From: Burkholderia sp.
Lineage (GTDB): Bacteria > Pseudomonadota > Gammaproteobacteria > Burkholderiales > Burkholderiaceae
Assembly (NCBI GenBank): GCA_030151225.1
Contig: JASLEG010000339.1
Span: forward strand, 1-9,987
DNA: 9,987 nt
Direction of reading: 5' to 3'
A program made the position numbers and the translations under genes. Numbering within the stretch: position 1 is the first letter of the stretch; each line of letters opens with the position of its first letter. The notes under the pieces are model-generated. The model was not told the origin of the DNA. It saw nothing but the letters and a program-made list of their open reading frames with translations, and made no database searches. Of this stretch, positions 1 to 6,920 are shown piece by piece.

Positions 1-1
1 C

Positions 2-712
2 GCGGCCGGCTTCTTCACCATCTCGGGCAATCTCGCCACCCAGTTCATCCAGGCGGTGGGCTGGGCGATGGCCTCGGCCATCAAGGGCGACACGCGCATC
101 GCCTCGGCCTGGATCGGCGACGGCGCCACCGCCGAGGCCGACTTCCACACCGCGCTGACCTTCGCGCACGTGTACCGCGCGCCGGTGATCCTGAACGTGG
201 TGAACAACCAGTGGGCGATCTCCACGTTCCAGGCGATCGCCGGCGGCGAGGGCACCACCTTCGCCGGGCGCGGCGTGGGCTGCGGCATCGCCTCGCTGCG
301 CGTGGACGGCAACGACTTCCTGGCCGTGTACGCGGCCTCGCGCTGGGCCGCCGAACGCGCGCGCCGCAACCTCGGCCCCACGCTGATCGAGTGGGTGACC
401 TATCGCGCGGGCCCGCATTCCACCTCCGACGATCCCTCCAAGTACCGCCCCGGCGACGACTGGGCGCAGTTCCCGCTCGGCGATCCGATCGAGCGCTTCA
501 AGCGGCACCTGATCGCGCAGGGCATCTGGTCCGAGCAGGAGCACGCCGACCTGAAGGGCCGACTCGAGGCCGAGGTGATCGCCGCGCAGAAGGAGGCGGA
601 GCGCTACGGCACGCTCGGCGATGACCGCGCGAGCGTGGCCAGCTTCTTCGAGGACGTCTACAAGGACATGCCGGAACACCTGCGCCGCCAGCGCCAGCAA
701 CTGGGAGTGTGA
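2..712 (+). CDS. bkdA1: Branched-chain 2-oxoacid dehydrogenase E1 component, alpha subunit (5'-partial)
   Basis: This is the C-terminal 236 residues of the thiamine-diphosphate-dependent E1-alpha subunit, which with E1-beta decarboxylates the 2-oxoacids of Val, Leu and Ile and passes the acyl group to lipoyl-E2 in the cytoplasm. The frame is open from base 2, so the start and roughly 170 residues lie upstream of the window; the family is about 410 residues long. The ThDP motif is clear: GDGATAEADFH begins at visible residue 39 and ends with the NN pair encoded at 203-208. A conserved loop encoded near 411-450 (PHSTSDDPSKYRP) is the E1-alpha active-site loop that is phosphorylated in mitochondrial homologues; phosphorylation is not expected here. 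The stop at 710-712 is 2 nt before the E1-beta ATG, so the genes are almost certainly translationally coupled. The match to bacterial BkdA1 rather than PDH E1-alpha is strong, because the neighbours are a complete bkd set. Confidence 0.95.
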   Translation, partial: AAGFFTISGNLATQFIQAVGWAMASAIKGDTRIASAWIGDGATAEADFHTALTFAHVYRAPVILNVVNNQWAISTFQAIAGGEGTTFAGRGVGCGIASLRVDGNDFLAVYAASRWAAERARRNLGPTLIEWVTYRAGPHSTSDDPSKYRPGDDWAQFPLGDPIERFKRHLIAQGIWSEQEHADLKGRLEAEVIAAQKEAERYGTLGDDRASVASFFEDVYKDMPEHLRRQRQQLGV

Positions 713-714
713 CG

Positions 715-1761
715 ATGAGCGATGCAGCACGACAGGACGGCGGGTCGGGCACGACCATGACCATGATTCAGGCACTGCGTTCGGCGATGAACGTGATGCT
801 GGAGCGCGACGACGACGTGGTGGTGTTCGGCCAGGACGTCGGCTATTTCGGCGGCGTGTTTCGCTGCACCGAGGGCCTGCAGGCCCGCTTCGGCACGTCG
901 CGCGTGTTCGACGCGCCGATCTCCGAGGGCGGCATCGTGGGCGCCGCGGTGGGGATGGGCGCCTACGGGCTGCGGCCGGTGGCCGAGATCCAGTTCGCCG
1001 ATTACTTCTATCCGGCCTCCGACCAGATCGTGTCGGAGGCGGCGCGGCTGCGCTATCGCTCGGCCGCCGAATTCACCGCGCCGCTCACGATCCGCATGCC
1101 GTGCGGCGGCGGCATCTACGGCGGGCAGACGCACAGCCAGAGCCCCGAGGCGATGTTCACGCAGGTGTGCGGGCTGCGCACCGTGATGCCGTCGAATCCG
1201 TACGACGCGAAGGGGCTGCTGATCGCCTCGATCGAGAACGACGACCCGGTGATCTTCCTCGAGCCGAAGCGGCTCTACAACGGCCCGTTCGACGGCCATC
1301 ACGAGCGCCCGGTCACGCCGTGGAGCCAGCACCCGGCCAGCCGCGTGCCCGAGGGCTATTACACCGTGCCGCTCGACACCGCCGCCGTGGCGCGGCCCGG
1401 CAACGCGCTGACCGTGCTGACCTACGGCACCACCGTGCACGTGTCGCTGGCGGCCGCGGCCGAGACCGGCATCGACGCCGAGGTGATCGACCTGCGCAGC
1501 CTGTGGCCGCTCGATCTCGACGCGATCGTGAATTCGGTGCGCAAGACGGGCCGCTGCGTGGTGGTGCACGAGGCGACCCGCACCTGCGGCTTCGGCGCCG
1601 AGCTGATCGCGCTGGTGCAGGAGCACTGCTTCCACTGGCTCGAGGCGCCGGTGGAGCGCGTGACGGGCTGGGACACGCCGTATCCGCATGCGCAGGAATG
1701 GGCGTATTTCCCGGGGCCGAGCCGTGTGGGCGAGGCGATGCGGCGCGCGATGGAGGGTTGA
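715..1761 (+). CDS. bkdA2: Branched-chain 2-oxoacid dehydrogenase E1 component, beta subunit
   Basis: The 348-residue E1-beta subunit forms the alpha2-beta2 E1 decarboxylase with the preceding gene product. The whole length looks like BkdA2: GQDVGYFGGVFRCTEGL in the N-terminal pyrimidine-binding domain, then GGGIYGGQTHSQSPEAMFTQ in mid-domain, then the C-terminal transketolase domain with VIDLRSLWPLD and HEATRTCGFGAELIAL. I chose the ATG at 715 because GGGAG at 703-707 sits 7 nt upstream; an in-frame GTG at 709 would add two residues and overlap the upstream stop. A TMTMIQALRSAM stretch from about residue 15 is where similarity to homologues begins, so the first ~14 residues are a variable leader. 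It ends 1 nt before the E2 start codon. Confidence 0.96.
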   Translation: MSDAARQDGGSGTTMTMIQALRSAMNVMLERDDDVVVFGQDVGYFGGVFRCTEGLQARFGTSRVFDAPISEGGIVGAAVGMGAYGLRPVAEIQFADYFYPASDQIVSEAARLRYRSAAEFTAPLTIRMPCGGGIYGGQTHSQSPEAMFTQVCGLRTVMPSNPYDAKGLLIASIENDDPVIFLEPKRLYNGPFDGHHERPVTPWSQHPASRVPEGYYTVPLDTAAVARPGNALTVLTYGTTVHVSLAAAAETGIDAEVIDLRSLWPLDLDAIVNSVRKTGRCVVVHEATRTCGFGAELIALVQEHCFHWLEAPVERVTGWDTPYPHAQEWAYFPGPSRVGEAMRRAMEG

Positions 1762-1762
1762 G

Positions 1763-3079
1763 ATGGGTATCCATGTGATCAAGATGCCGGACATCGGCGA
1801 GGGCATCGCGGAAGTCGAGCTGGGGCTGTGGCACGTGAAGGTGGGCGACACGGTGAAGGAGGATCAGGCGCTGGCCGACGTGATGACCGACAAGGCGTCG
1901 GTCGAGATTCCGTCGCCGGTGGCCGGCACCGTGGTGGCGCTCGGCGGCAAGGCCGGCGACATGATGGTGGTGGGCGGCGAGCTGATCCGCATCGAGGTGG
2001 AGGGGGCGGGCAATCATCGCGGCGAGGGCAGCGAGGCCGCGGCGAAGCCTGTCGTGTCGGTGGTTGCGGATGCAACGAGCGAGCGCAAGGACGACCCCGT
2101 CGAACGCAACGAGCCGGGCGAGCCGGCGCGGCGCATGGAGCGTTCGGCACCTGCTGCAGCACCGGTAGCCGCGCCCACCCGCCAGCCCGGCGAGCGCCCG
2201 CTCGCCTCGCCGGCCGTGCGCAAGCGCGCCTGGGATCTCGGCATCGAGCTGCGCTTCGTGCACGGCAGCGGCGAGGCCGGCCGCATCCTGCACGAGGATC
2301 TCGACGCCTTCCTGCACGGCGGTGGCGGCGCGACGCGCGGCGCCGATGCATCCGGCGCGCGGTCGGCCTACGCCGAGCGCCACGACGAGGAAGCGGTGCC
2401 CGTGATCGGCCTGCGCCGCAAGATCGCCGAGAAGATGCAGGAAGCGAAGCGCCGCATTCCGCACTTCAGCTACGTCGAGGAAATCGACGTGACCGAGCTG
2501 GAAACGCTGCGCGCCGAGCTGAACCGCCGCCACGGCGACGCGCGCGGCAAGCTCACCGTGCTGCCCTTCATCGCGCGCGCGATGGTGATCGCGCTGCGCG
2601 ACTTCCCGCAGATCAACGCGCGCTACGACGACGAGGCCGGCGTGGTGACGCGCCACGGCGCCGTGCATCTGGGCGTGGCCACCCAGAGCAAGGGCGGGCT
2701 GATGGTGCCCGTGGTGCGCCATGCCGAGGCGCGCGACGTGTGGGCGCTCGCGGCCGAGGTGGCGCGCCTGGCCGAGGCGGCACGGGCCGGCAAGGCCACG
2801 CGCGACGAGCTGAGTGGCTCCACCATCACGCTGTCGAGCCTCGGCCCGCTCGGCGGGATCGTGTCCACGCCGGTGATCAATCATCCCGAGGTGGGCATCG
2901 TGGGCGTGAACCGCATCGTGGAGCGGCCGATGATCCGCGGCGGCCTGGTGGTGGCGCGCAAGCTGATGAACCTGTCCTCGTCGTTCGATCACCGCGTGGT
3001 GGACGGCATGGATGCGGCCGAATTCATCCAGTCCGTGCGCGCGCTGCTCGAACAGCCCGCACTGCTCTTTACGGAATGA
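1763..3079 (+). CDS. bkdB: Branched-chain 2-oxoacid dehydrogenase E2 component (dihydrolipoyl acyltransferase)
   Basis: A 438-residue E2 core protein that transfers the acyl group from lipoamide to CoA and scaffolds E1 and E3. It has one N-terminal lipoyl domain (residues ~1-82) with the lipoylation site K44 in the context VMTDKASVE, an Ala/Pro/Arg-rich flexible linker (~85-143), a peripheral-subunit-binding domain (~146-183, SPAVRKRAWDLGI...ILHEDLDAFL), a second short linker, and the catalytic domain from about 205 with the active-site motif DHRVVDG (H410, D414). A single lipoyl domain is usual for bacterial BCKDH E2, unlike the multi-lipoyl pyruvate E2 proteins. The ATG at 1763 is preceded by GGAGGG at 1752-1757, which lies inside the end of the E1-beta gene. 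The frame is open further upstream, but only this start gives the canonical lipoyl domain. Confidence 0.96.
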   Translation: MGIHVIKMPDIGEGIAEVELGLWHVKVGDTVKEDQALADVMTDKASVEIPSPVAGTVVALGGKAGDMMVVGGELIRIEVEGAGNHRGEGSEAAAKPVVSVVADATSERKDDPVERNEPGEPARRMERSAPAAAPVAAPTRQPGERPLASPAVRKRAWDLGIELRFVHGSGEAGRILHEDLDAFLHGGGGATRGADASGARSAYAERHDEEAVPVIGLRRKIAEKMQEAKRRIPHFSYVEEIDVTELETLRAELNRRHGDARGKLTVLPFIARAMVIALRDFPQINARYDDEAGVVTRHGAVHLGVATQSKGGLMVPVVRHAEARDVWALAAEVARLAEAARAGKATRDELSGSTITLSSLGPLGGIVSTPVINHPEVGIVGVNRIVERPMIRGGLVVARKLMNLSSSFDHRVVDGMDAAEFIQSVRALLEQPALLFTE

Positions 3080-3083
3080 GCCG

Positions 3084-4499
3084 ATGAGCGAGAACCCGAC
3101 AAGTACCACCCTGCTCGTGATCGGCGGCGGCCCCGGCGGCTACGTGGCCGCGATCCGCGCCGCGCAGCTCGGCGTGCCCACCGTGCTGGTGGAGCGCGAG
3201 CGCGTGGGCGGCACCTGCCTCACGATCGGCTGCATCCCGTCGAAGGCACTGATCCACGCGGCCGACGCGTTCGACGCCGCGCGCCGCCATGCCGGCGAGT
3301 CGCCGCTCGGCATCCGCGCCGGCGCGCCCGAGATCGACATCGCGAAGACCGTGGCCTGGAAGGACGGCATCGTCGGCAAGCTGACGGGCGGCGTGACCGC
3401 GCTGCTCAAGCGCCACGGCGTGACGCTGGTGCACGGCGACGCGCAGGTGGTGGACGGCAAGACGGTGGACGTGACGCCGGCCGGCGATGGTGGCGATAAC
3501 GGCGCGCCGCTGCGCATCCGCTGCGAGCACCTGCTGCTCGCGGCCGGCTCCGAGCCCGTGGCGCTGCCCTCGATGCCGTTCGGCGGCATCGTGCAGTCGT
3601 CCACCGAGGCGCTGTCGCCGGCCACGCTGCCGAAGCAGCTGGTGGTGGTGGGCGGCGGCTACATCGGCCTGGAGCTCGCCACCGCGTATCGCAAGCTCGG
3701 CGTGGCCGTGAGCGTGGTGGAGGCGCAGGACCGCATCCTGCCGGCGTGGGACGAGGCGCTGACCAAACCGGTGGCCGCCTCGCTCGCGAAGCTCGGCGTG
3801 GCGCTGCATCTGCGCTGCAAGGTGCTCGGGCTCGATGCGAACGGCACTGCGGTGCGCGTGCAGGATGCGTCGGGCGCGGAGCGCGCGCTGCCGGCCGACC
3901 GCGTGCTGGTGGCCGTGGGCCGCCGCCCGCGCACGCAGGGCTGGGGGCTTGAGGCGCTGCAGCTCGATCGCGCCGGCCATGCGCTGAAGATCGACGCGCA
4001 GTGCCGCACCTCGATGCGCAACGTCTGGGCGATCGGCGATCTGGCCGGCGAGCCGATGCTCGCGCATCGCGCCATGGCGCAGGGCGAGATGGTGGCCGAG
4101 ATCGTGGCGGGCCGGCGGCGGCGCTTCGAGCCCGCCGCGATTCCCGCGATCTGCTTCACCGATCCCGAGATCGTGTCGGCCGGCCTCGGCCCGCACGACG
4201 CCGCCACGCCGCCCGACGCGCTGGTGGCGAGCTTCCCGTTCGCGGCCAACGGGCGCGCCATGACGCTGGAGGGCGGCGAGGGCTTCGTGCGCGTGGTGGC
4301 GCGCGCGAGCGATCACCTGATCCTCGGCTGGCAGGCGGTGGGGCGCGGCGTGTCCGAGCTCGCCGCCGCCTTCACGCAGTCGCTCGAGATGGGTGCGCGG
4401 CTCGAGGACGTGGGCGGTACCATCCACGCGCATCCCACGCTCGGCGAGGCCGTGCAGGAAGCCGCGCTGCGCGCGCTGGGCCACGCGCTGCACATCTGA
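3084..4499 (+). CDS. lpdV: Dihydrolipoyl dehydrogenase (E3) of the branched-chain 2-oxoacid dehydrogenase complex
   Basis: A 471-residue FAD flavoprotein that reoxidises the dihydrolipoyl arm of E2 and reduces NAD+. Visible motifs in order: the FAD Rossmann motif GGGPGG at residues 14-19; the redox-active disulfide GGTCLTIGCIPSK with C45 and C50; an NAD-binding GGGYIGLELA motif encoded near 3650-3680; the second FAD motif AIGDLAGEPMLAHRA; and the C-terminal active-site motif HPTLGEA with H450 and E455, which works across the dimer. The length is normal for the family. Position in the operon and the TIGCIPSKALIHAA variant agree with LpdV rather than the housekeeping Lpd. The start at 3084 is 4 nt after the E2 stop; the Shine-Dalgarno is weak (GGAATGAG at 3073-3080), which suggests translation coupled to the E2 gene. 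Confidence 0.95.
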   Translation: MSENPTSTTLLVIGGGPGGYVAAIRAAQLGVPTVLVERERVGGTCLTIGCIPSKALIHAADAFDAARRHAGESPLGIRAGAPEIDIAKTVAWKDGIVGKLTGGVTALLKRHGVTLVHGDAQVVDGKTVDVTPAGDGGDNGAPLRIRCEHLLLAAGSEPVALPSMPFGGIVQSSTEALSPATLPKQLVVVGGGYIGLELATAYRKLGVAVSVVEAQDRILPAWDEALTKPVAASLAKLGVALHLRCKVLGLDANGTAVRVQDASGAERALPADRVLVAVGRRPRTQGWGLEALQLDRAGHALKIDAQCRTSMRNVWAIGDLAGEPMLAHRAMAQGEMVAEIVAGRRRRFEPAAIPAICFTDPEIVSAGLGPHDAATPPDALVASFPFAANGRAMTLEGGEGFVRVVARASDHLILGWQAVGRGVSELAAAFTQSLEMGARLEDVGGTIHAHPTLGEAVQEAALRALGHALHI

Positions 4500-4517
4500 C
4501 TGGATTCGGAGAACACA

Positions 4518-5414
4518 ATGACGGAAGGATCGAACACGATCGGCTTCATCGGGCTGGGCGTGATGGGGCAGCCGATGGCGCTGAACCTCGCTCGCGCGGG
4601 CACCGGCCTGATCGTCTGGAACCGCTCGCCCGAGCGCTGCGCGCCCTTGCGCGAGGCCGGCGCGCGCGTGGCCGCCTCGCTCGACGAGGTCTATCGCGAG
4701 GCCCGTACGGTGATCCTGATGATGGCCGACGACACGTCGCTCGACGCCGTGCTCGGCCGTGGCGGCGAGGCCTTCGCCACGCGCATGCGCGGCCGGCTGA
4801 TCGTGCAGATGGGCACCATGTCGGCCGAGTATTCGCAGGCGCTCGGCGACGAGATTCGCGCGGCCGGCGGCCGCTACGTGGAGGCGCCCGTGTCCGGCTC
4901 GCGCAAGCCGGCCGAAGCGGGGCAACTGGTGGCGATGCTCGCCGGCGAGCCGGCCGACGTGGCCGAGGTGCGGCCGCTGCTGGCGCCGATGTGCCACGAG
5001 GTGGTGAGTTGCGGCGCCGTGCCGGCCGGCCTGCTGATGAAGCTGGCCGTGAACAGCTACCTGATTCCGATGGTGACGGCGATCGCCGAGGCCTCGCACC
5101 TGGCGCGCCATTACGGGCTCGACCTGAAGCAGTTCCAGGCGGTGCTCGATGCCGGGCCGATGGCGAGCGCCGTGTCGCGCGTGAAGATCGACAAGCTGGT
5201 GCGCGAGGATTTCGAGGTGCAGGCCTCGATCACCGACGTGCTGAAGAACAACCGGCTCGCCGCCGAGGCCGCGCGCCACGCGAACCTGGCCTCGCCGCTG
5301 CTCGATGCGTGTTTCGCGCTCTATACCGAGACGCAGCAGCTCGGCCACGGCGGCGAGGACATGGCCGCCGTGGTGCGCGCGATCGAGGCGCGCACGGCGG
5401 CCGGCCAGCGCTGA
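4518..5414 (+). CDS. NAD(P)-dependent beta-hydroxyacid dehydrogenase, glyoxylate/succinic semialdehyde reductase-like
   Basis: A 298-residue member of the 3-hydroxyisobutyrate dehydrogenase superfamily, which interconverts beta-hydroxyacids and semialdehydes. Visible: the Rossmann motif GLGVMGQPMALNLA from residue 12; the cofactor-selecting VWNRSPERC with N35-R36-S37, an arrangement that in relatives tends to favour NADPH; the substrate loop EAPVSGSRKPAEAGQL from residue 122; the catalytic lysine K175 in LLMKLAVN, with N179 as its partner; and the conserved KNN segment in the C-terminal helical domain. The usual Ser-Thr substrate motif after the Rossmann fold reads QMGTMS here. The SGSRKPAEAGQL loop resembles plant and bacterial glyoxylate/succinic semialdehyde reductases more than MmsB of valine catabolism, so I do not assign mmsB. 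It lies 18 nt after lpdV with a GGAG Shine-Dalgarno at 4508-4511 and is probably the last gene of the operon. Substrate is undetermined. Confidence 0.88.
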   Translation: MTEGSNTIGFIGLGVMGQPMALNLARAGTGLIVWNRSPERCAPLREAGARVAASLDEVYREARTVILMMADDTSLDAVLGRGGEAFATRMRGRLIVQMGTMSAEYSQALGDEIRAAGGRYVEAPVSGSRKPAEAGQLVAMLAGEPADVAEVRPLLAPMCHEVVSCGAVPAGLLMKLAVNSYLIPMVTAIAEASHLARHYGLDLKQFQAVLDAGPMASAVSRVKIDKLVREDFEVQASITDVLKNNRLAAEAARHANLASPLLDACFALYTETQQLGHGGEDMAAVVRAIEARTAAGQR

Positions 5415-5417
5415 GGG

Positions 5418-5438
5418 GCAGCGCCGACGGTTCGCTGC
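5418..5438. terminator. Possible bidirectional stem-loop between convergent genes
   Basis: GCAGCG at 5418-5423 and CGCTGC at 5433-5438 form a perfect 6-bp inverted repeat with a 9-nt loop. It fills the 25-nt gap between the stop of the plus-strand dehydrogenase and the stop of the minus-strand HAD gene. Its location suits a shared terminator, but there is no T-run on either side and the stem is short, so in this GC-rich DNA it could be chance. Confidence 0.3.
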
Positions 5439-5439
5439 G

Positions 5440-6108
5440 TCAGGCCGCGGGCCAGGCCGCGTCGAGCGCCGCCATGTCCTGCCAGATCGCCACGTCCGCC
5501 GGGAACGGATTCTCCTCGCCCGGCGCCACGATGCCGGCGAAGGGCAGGCCGAGCCCGCGCGCCGCGTCGTATTCGGTGAACGAATCGCCGATCGCCAGCA
5601 CCTCGTGCGGCTGCCGGTTGCCCGATTTCAGCACCGCCGCGAAGGCCACCGGCTTGGTGGTGGGCGCGCCCGTGATGCTCCGGAAATAGCGTGCGAAGTC
5701 GCGCTCGCGCGTGATGCGCTGCAGGTCGTCGTGCGAGGTGCCCGAGATCAGGTGCAGCGCGAGCCGCGCCTGCATGCGCTCGAGGAAGGCGCGCGCGCCG
5801 GGCAGCTCCGGGCAGGTGTCGATGCGCGCCATCAGCAGGTCGCTGTAGCGCTGCGAGCGCGCGGCCACCACCGCCGGGTCCGGCTCGCGGCCGAAGATCG
5901 CGCGCTCGTAATGCGCGAACTTCGCGGCGCGGCCCACGCCGCCGTGATGCACGAGGTGGGCCAGCATCTCCGCGCGCTGCGCCTCGCTGATCGGCTCGTC
6001 GTAGCACTCGAAGAACAGGTTCACCTTCATCCAGACCGAGTCGAGGATCACGCCGTCGAAATCGAAGGCAATGGCGCGGATCGCGCCGAACGGGATCGGT
6101 GAGGACAT
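5440..6108 (-). CDS. HAD-superfamily hydrolase (phosphatase-like)
   Basis: A 222-residue protein with the full set of haloacid-dehalogenase-fold motifs: motif I DFDGVILDS with nucleophile D16 and acid D18; motif II around S122 (LISGTSHDD); motif III lysine K152 (TTKPVAF); and motif IV GDSFTEYDAA with D175 and E179. Between motif I and II is an alpha-helical cap of about 70 residues (type C1), as in phosphoglycolate phosphatase and beta-phosphoglucomutase relatives. Phosphomonoester hydrolysis is therefore likely; the substrate cannot be told from sequence. The start is the ATG whose complement is at 6106-6108, with ACGGAG (complement of 6115-6120) 6 nt upstream. The frame stays open far upstream, but only this start has a Shine-Dalgarno and begins just before motif I. 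It lies 47 nt downstream of the TetR gene on the same strand and is probably co-transcribed with it. Confidence 0.88.
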   Translation of the reverse strand: MSSPIPFGAIRAIAFDFDGVILDSVWMKVNLFFECYDEPISEAQRAEMLAHLVHHGGVGRAAKFAHYERAIFGREPDPAVVAARSQRYSDLLMARIDTCPELPGARAFLERMQARLALHLISGTSHDDLQRITRERDFARYFRSITGAPTTKPVAFAAVLKSGNRQPHEVLAIGDSFTEYDAARGLGLPFAGIVAPGEENPFPADVAIWQDMAALDAAWPAA

Positions 6109-6155
6109 CTGAAGCTCCGTGGGCAAGGAAACGAAAGGGAAGGGGCGGGCGGCGC

Positions 6156-6857
6156 TCAGGCGCTCGCCAGCGTCATCGCCTCGAGCTGGCGCACGATCTC
6201 GTCGCGCAGGTCGGGCGACAGGTTCTGGTAGCCGAGCAGCTCCGAGATCCACATGCCGTCCGCGGCGAGCCGGCAGATCATCAGGCGCGCGGCCTGATCG
6301 AGCGGCAGCGGATCGGGGCGCGCCATCTCGCGCATCGGCGCGGCCCAGCGCTCGCGCGCGTCCGGGTCCGTCATCATCGACGACACCAGCACGCGCAGCA
6401 GGTTCGTGCTCGCGGCCGGCGCCGTCTCGTTCATCGCCGCGTGCAGATAGGCGCGCGCGTTCGCGCCCTGCGGGTGCGGATCCGCCACGATGCGGGTGGC
6501 CATCTGCTGCTCGAAGCGCTCGAGCGTCTGCGCGAACAGCGCGTCGAACAGCGCCTGCTTGCTGCGGAAGTGGTATTGCAGGCCGCCCTTGCTGACGCCG
6601 GCGCGCTCGGCCACCGCGTCCAGCGTCACGGCCTGCACGCCGAACTCCGTGGCGATGTCCGCGGCGGCCTGCAGCAGCTGCGAGCGCACCGCGGCCGGGG
6701 CCTTCTTGCGGCGGTTGCCGCGCGCATCCGGGCTCGCGGGGGTGGACTCCGGCGGGGCGGTTTGCGGGGCAGGCAGCGATACGGACTGCGAAGCGGAAGG
6801 GGACGCGGACGGCGCTTCGGACTGGGGAGCGGGCGCGGAGGGCCGGGAGGGATTCAT
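6156..6857 (-). CDS. TetR/AcrR-family transcriptional regulator
   Basis: A 233-residue one-component repressor-type protein. The DNA-binding domain is at residues ~57-103, with the helix-turn-helix TLDAVAERAGVSKGGLQYHF (78-97) followed by RSKQALFDALF, the classic TetR signature. The C-terminal half is an all-helical ligand and dimerisation domain whose ligand I cannot predict. Unusually, the first ~50 residues are a Pro/Ala/Ser-rich, probably disordered stretch ending in a basic patch (GNRRKK). The start at 6857 has no good Shine-Dalgarno, so an internal start (for example the GTG coding V57 at the edge of the HTH) is possible, but the codon pattern supports coding throughout. It is divergent from the squalene-hopene cyclase gene across 63 nt, an arrangement that in this family usually means the regulator controls its divergent neighbour and itself. 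This is an inference. Confidence 0.87.
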   Translation of the reverse strand: MNPSRPSAPAPQSEAPSASPSASQSVSLPAPQTAPPESTPASPDARGNRRKKAPAAVRSQLLQAAADIATEFGVQAVTLDAVAERAGVSKGGLQYHFRSKQALFDALFAQTLERFEQQMATRIVADPHPQGANARAYLHAAMNETAPAASTNLLRVLVSSMMTDPDARERWAAPMREMARPDPLPLDQAARLMICRLAADGMWISELLGYQNLSPDLRDEIVRQLEAMTLASA

Positions 6858-6896
6858 GGGCGCATCTTAACATCGCCGCCTCGAATCCAAACAATC

Positions 6897-6920
6897 CGGC
6901 TGGATGGTATGATCCGGCCG
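6897..6920. promoter_or_regulatory. Candidate TetR operator: imperfect 24-bp palindrome in the tetR/shc gap
   Basis: Left arm CGGCTGGATGGT (6897-6908) and right arm ATGATCCGGCCG (6909-6920) match as an inverted repeat at 9 of 12 positions, with the axis between 6908 and 6909. ATCCGGC also occurs as a direct repeat at 6894-6900 and 6912-6918. The palindrome covers the best -10-like hexamer of the cyclase promoter and ends at its ATG, a position where a bound repressor would block initiation. Size and symmetry suit a TetR-family operator. The direct link to this regulator is inferred, and imperfect palindromes are common in GC-rich DNA. Confidence 0.45.
6908..6913 (+). promoter_or_regulatory. 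Candidate -10 element for the squalene-hopene cyclase gene
   Basis: TATGAT differs from the sigma-70 -10 consensus at one position and is one of few AT-rich hexamers in the 63-nt divergent gap. No convincing -35 is visible 16-18 nt upstream. If used, transcription would begin about 7 nt downstream, at or next to the ATG at 6921, which would give a leaderless or almost leaderless mRNA and would explain the lack of a clear Shine-Dalgarno. Confidence 0.35.

Noticed and set aside
709..714. GTG at 709 as the E1-beta start
   Set aside because: It overlaps the E1-alpha stop and leaves poor spacing to GGGAG, whereas the ATG at 715 is spaced correctly.
1313..3109. Long open frame antisense to the E1-beta and E2 genes
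   Set aside because: It is a product of high third-position GC in the real genes. Its translation is His/Arg/Ala-rich with no domain, and the plus-strand proteins are unmistakable.
3069..5348. A 759-codon open frame antisense to lpdV and the dehydrogenase
   Set aside because: Low-complexity His/Arg-rich translation, no motif and full overlap with two well-supported genes.
6109..6894. Upstream extension of the HAD protein overlapping the TetR gene
   Set aside because: The extension is Arg/Ala-rich with no motif, and the ATG at 6108 has a good Shine-Dalgarno and starts just before HAD motif I.
6099..6920. Upstream in-frame extension of squalene-hopene cyclase across the regulator gene
   Set aside because: The frame is open by chance through the antisense of the TetR gene. 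Cyclase similarity begins only after 6921.
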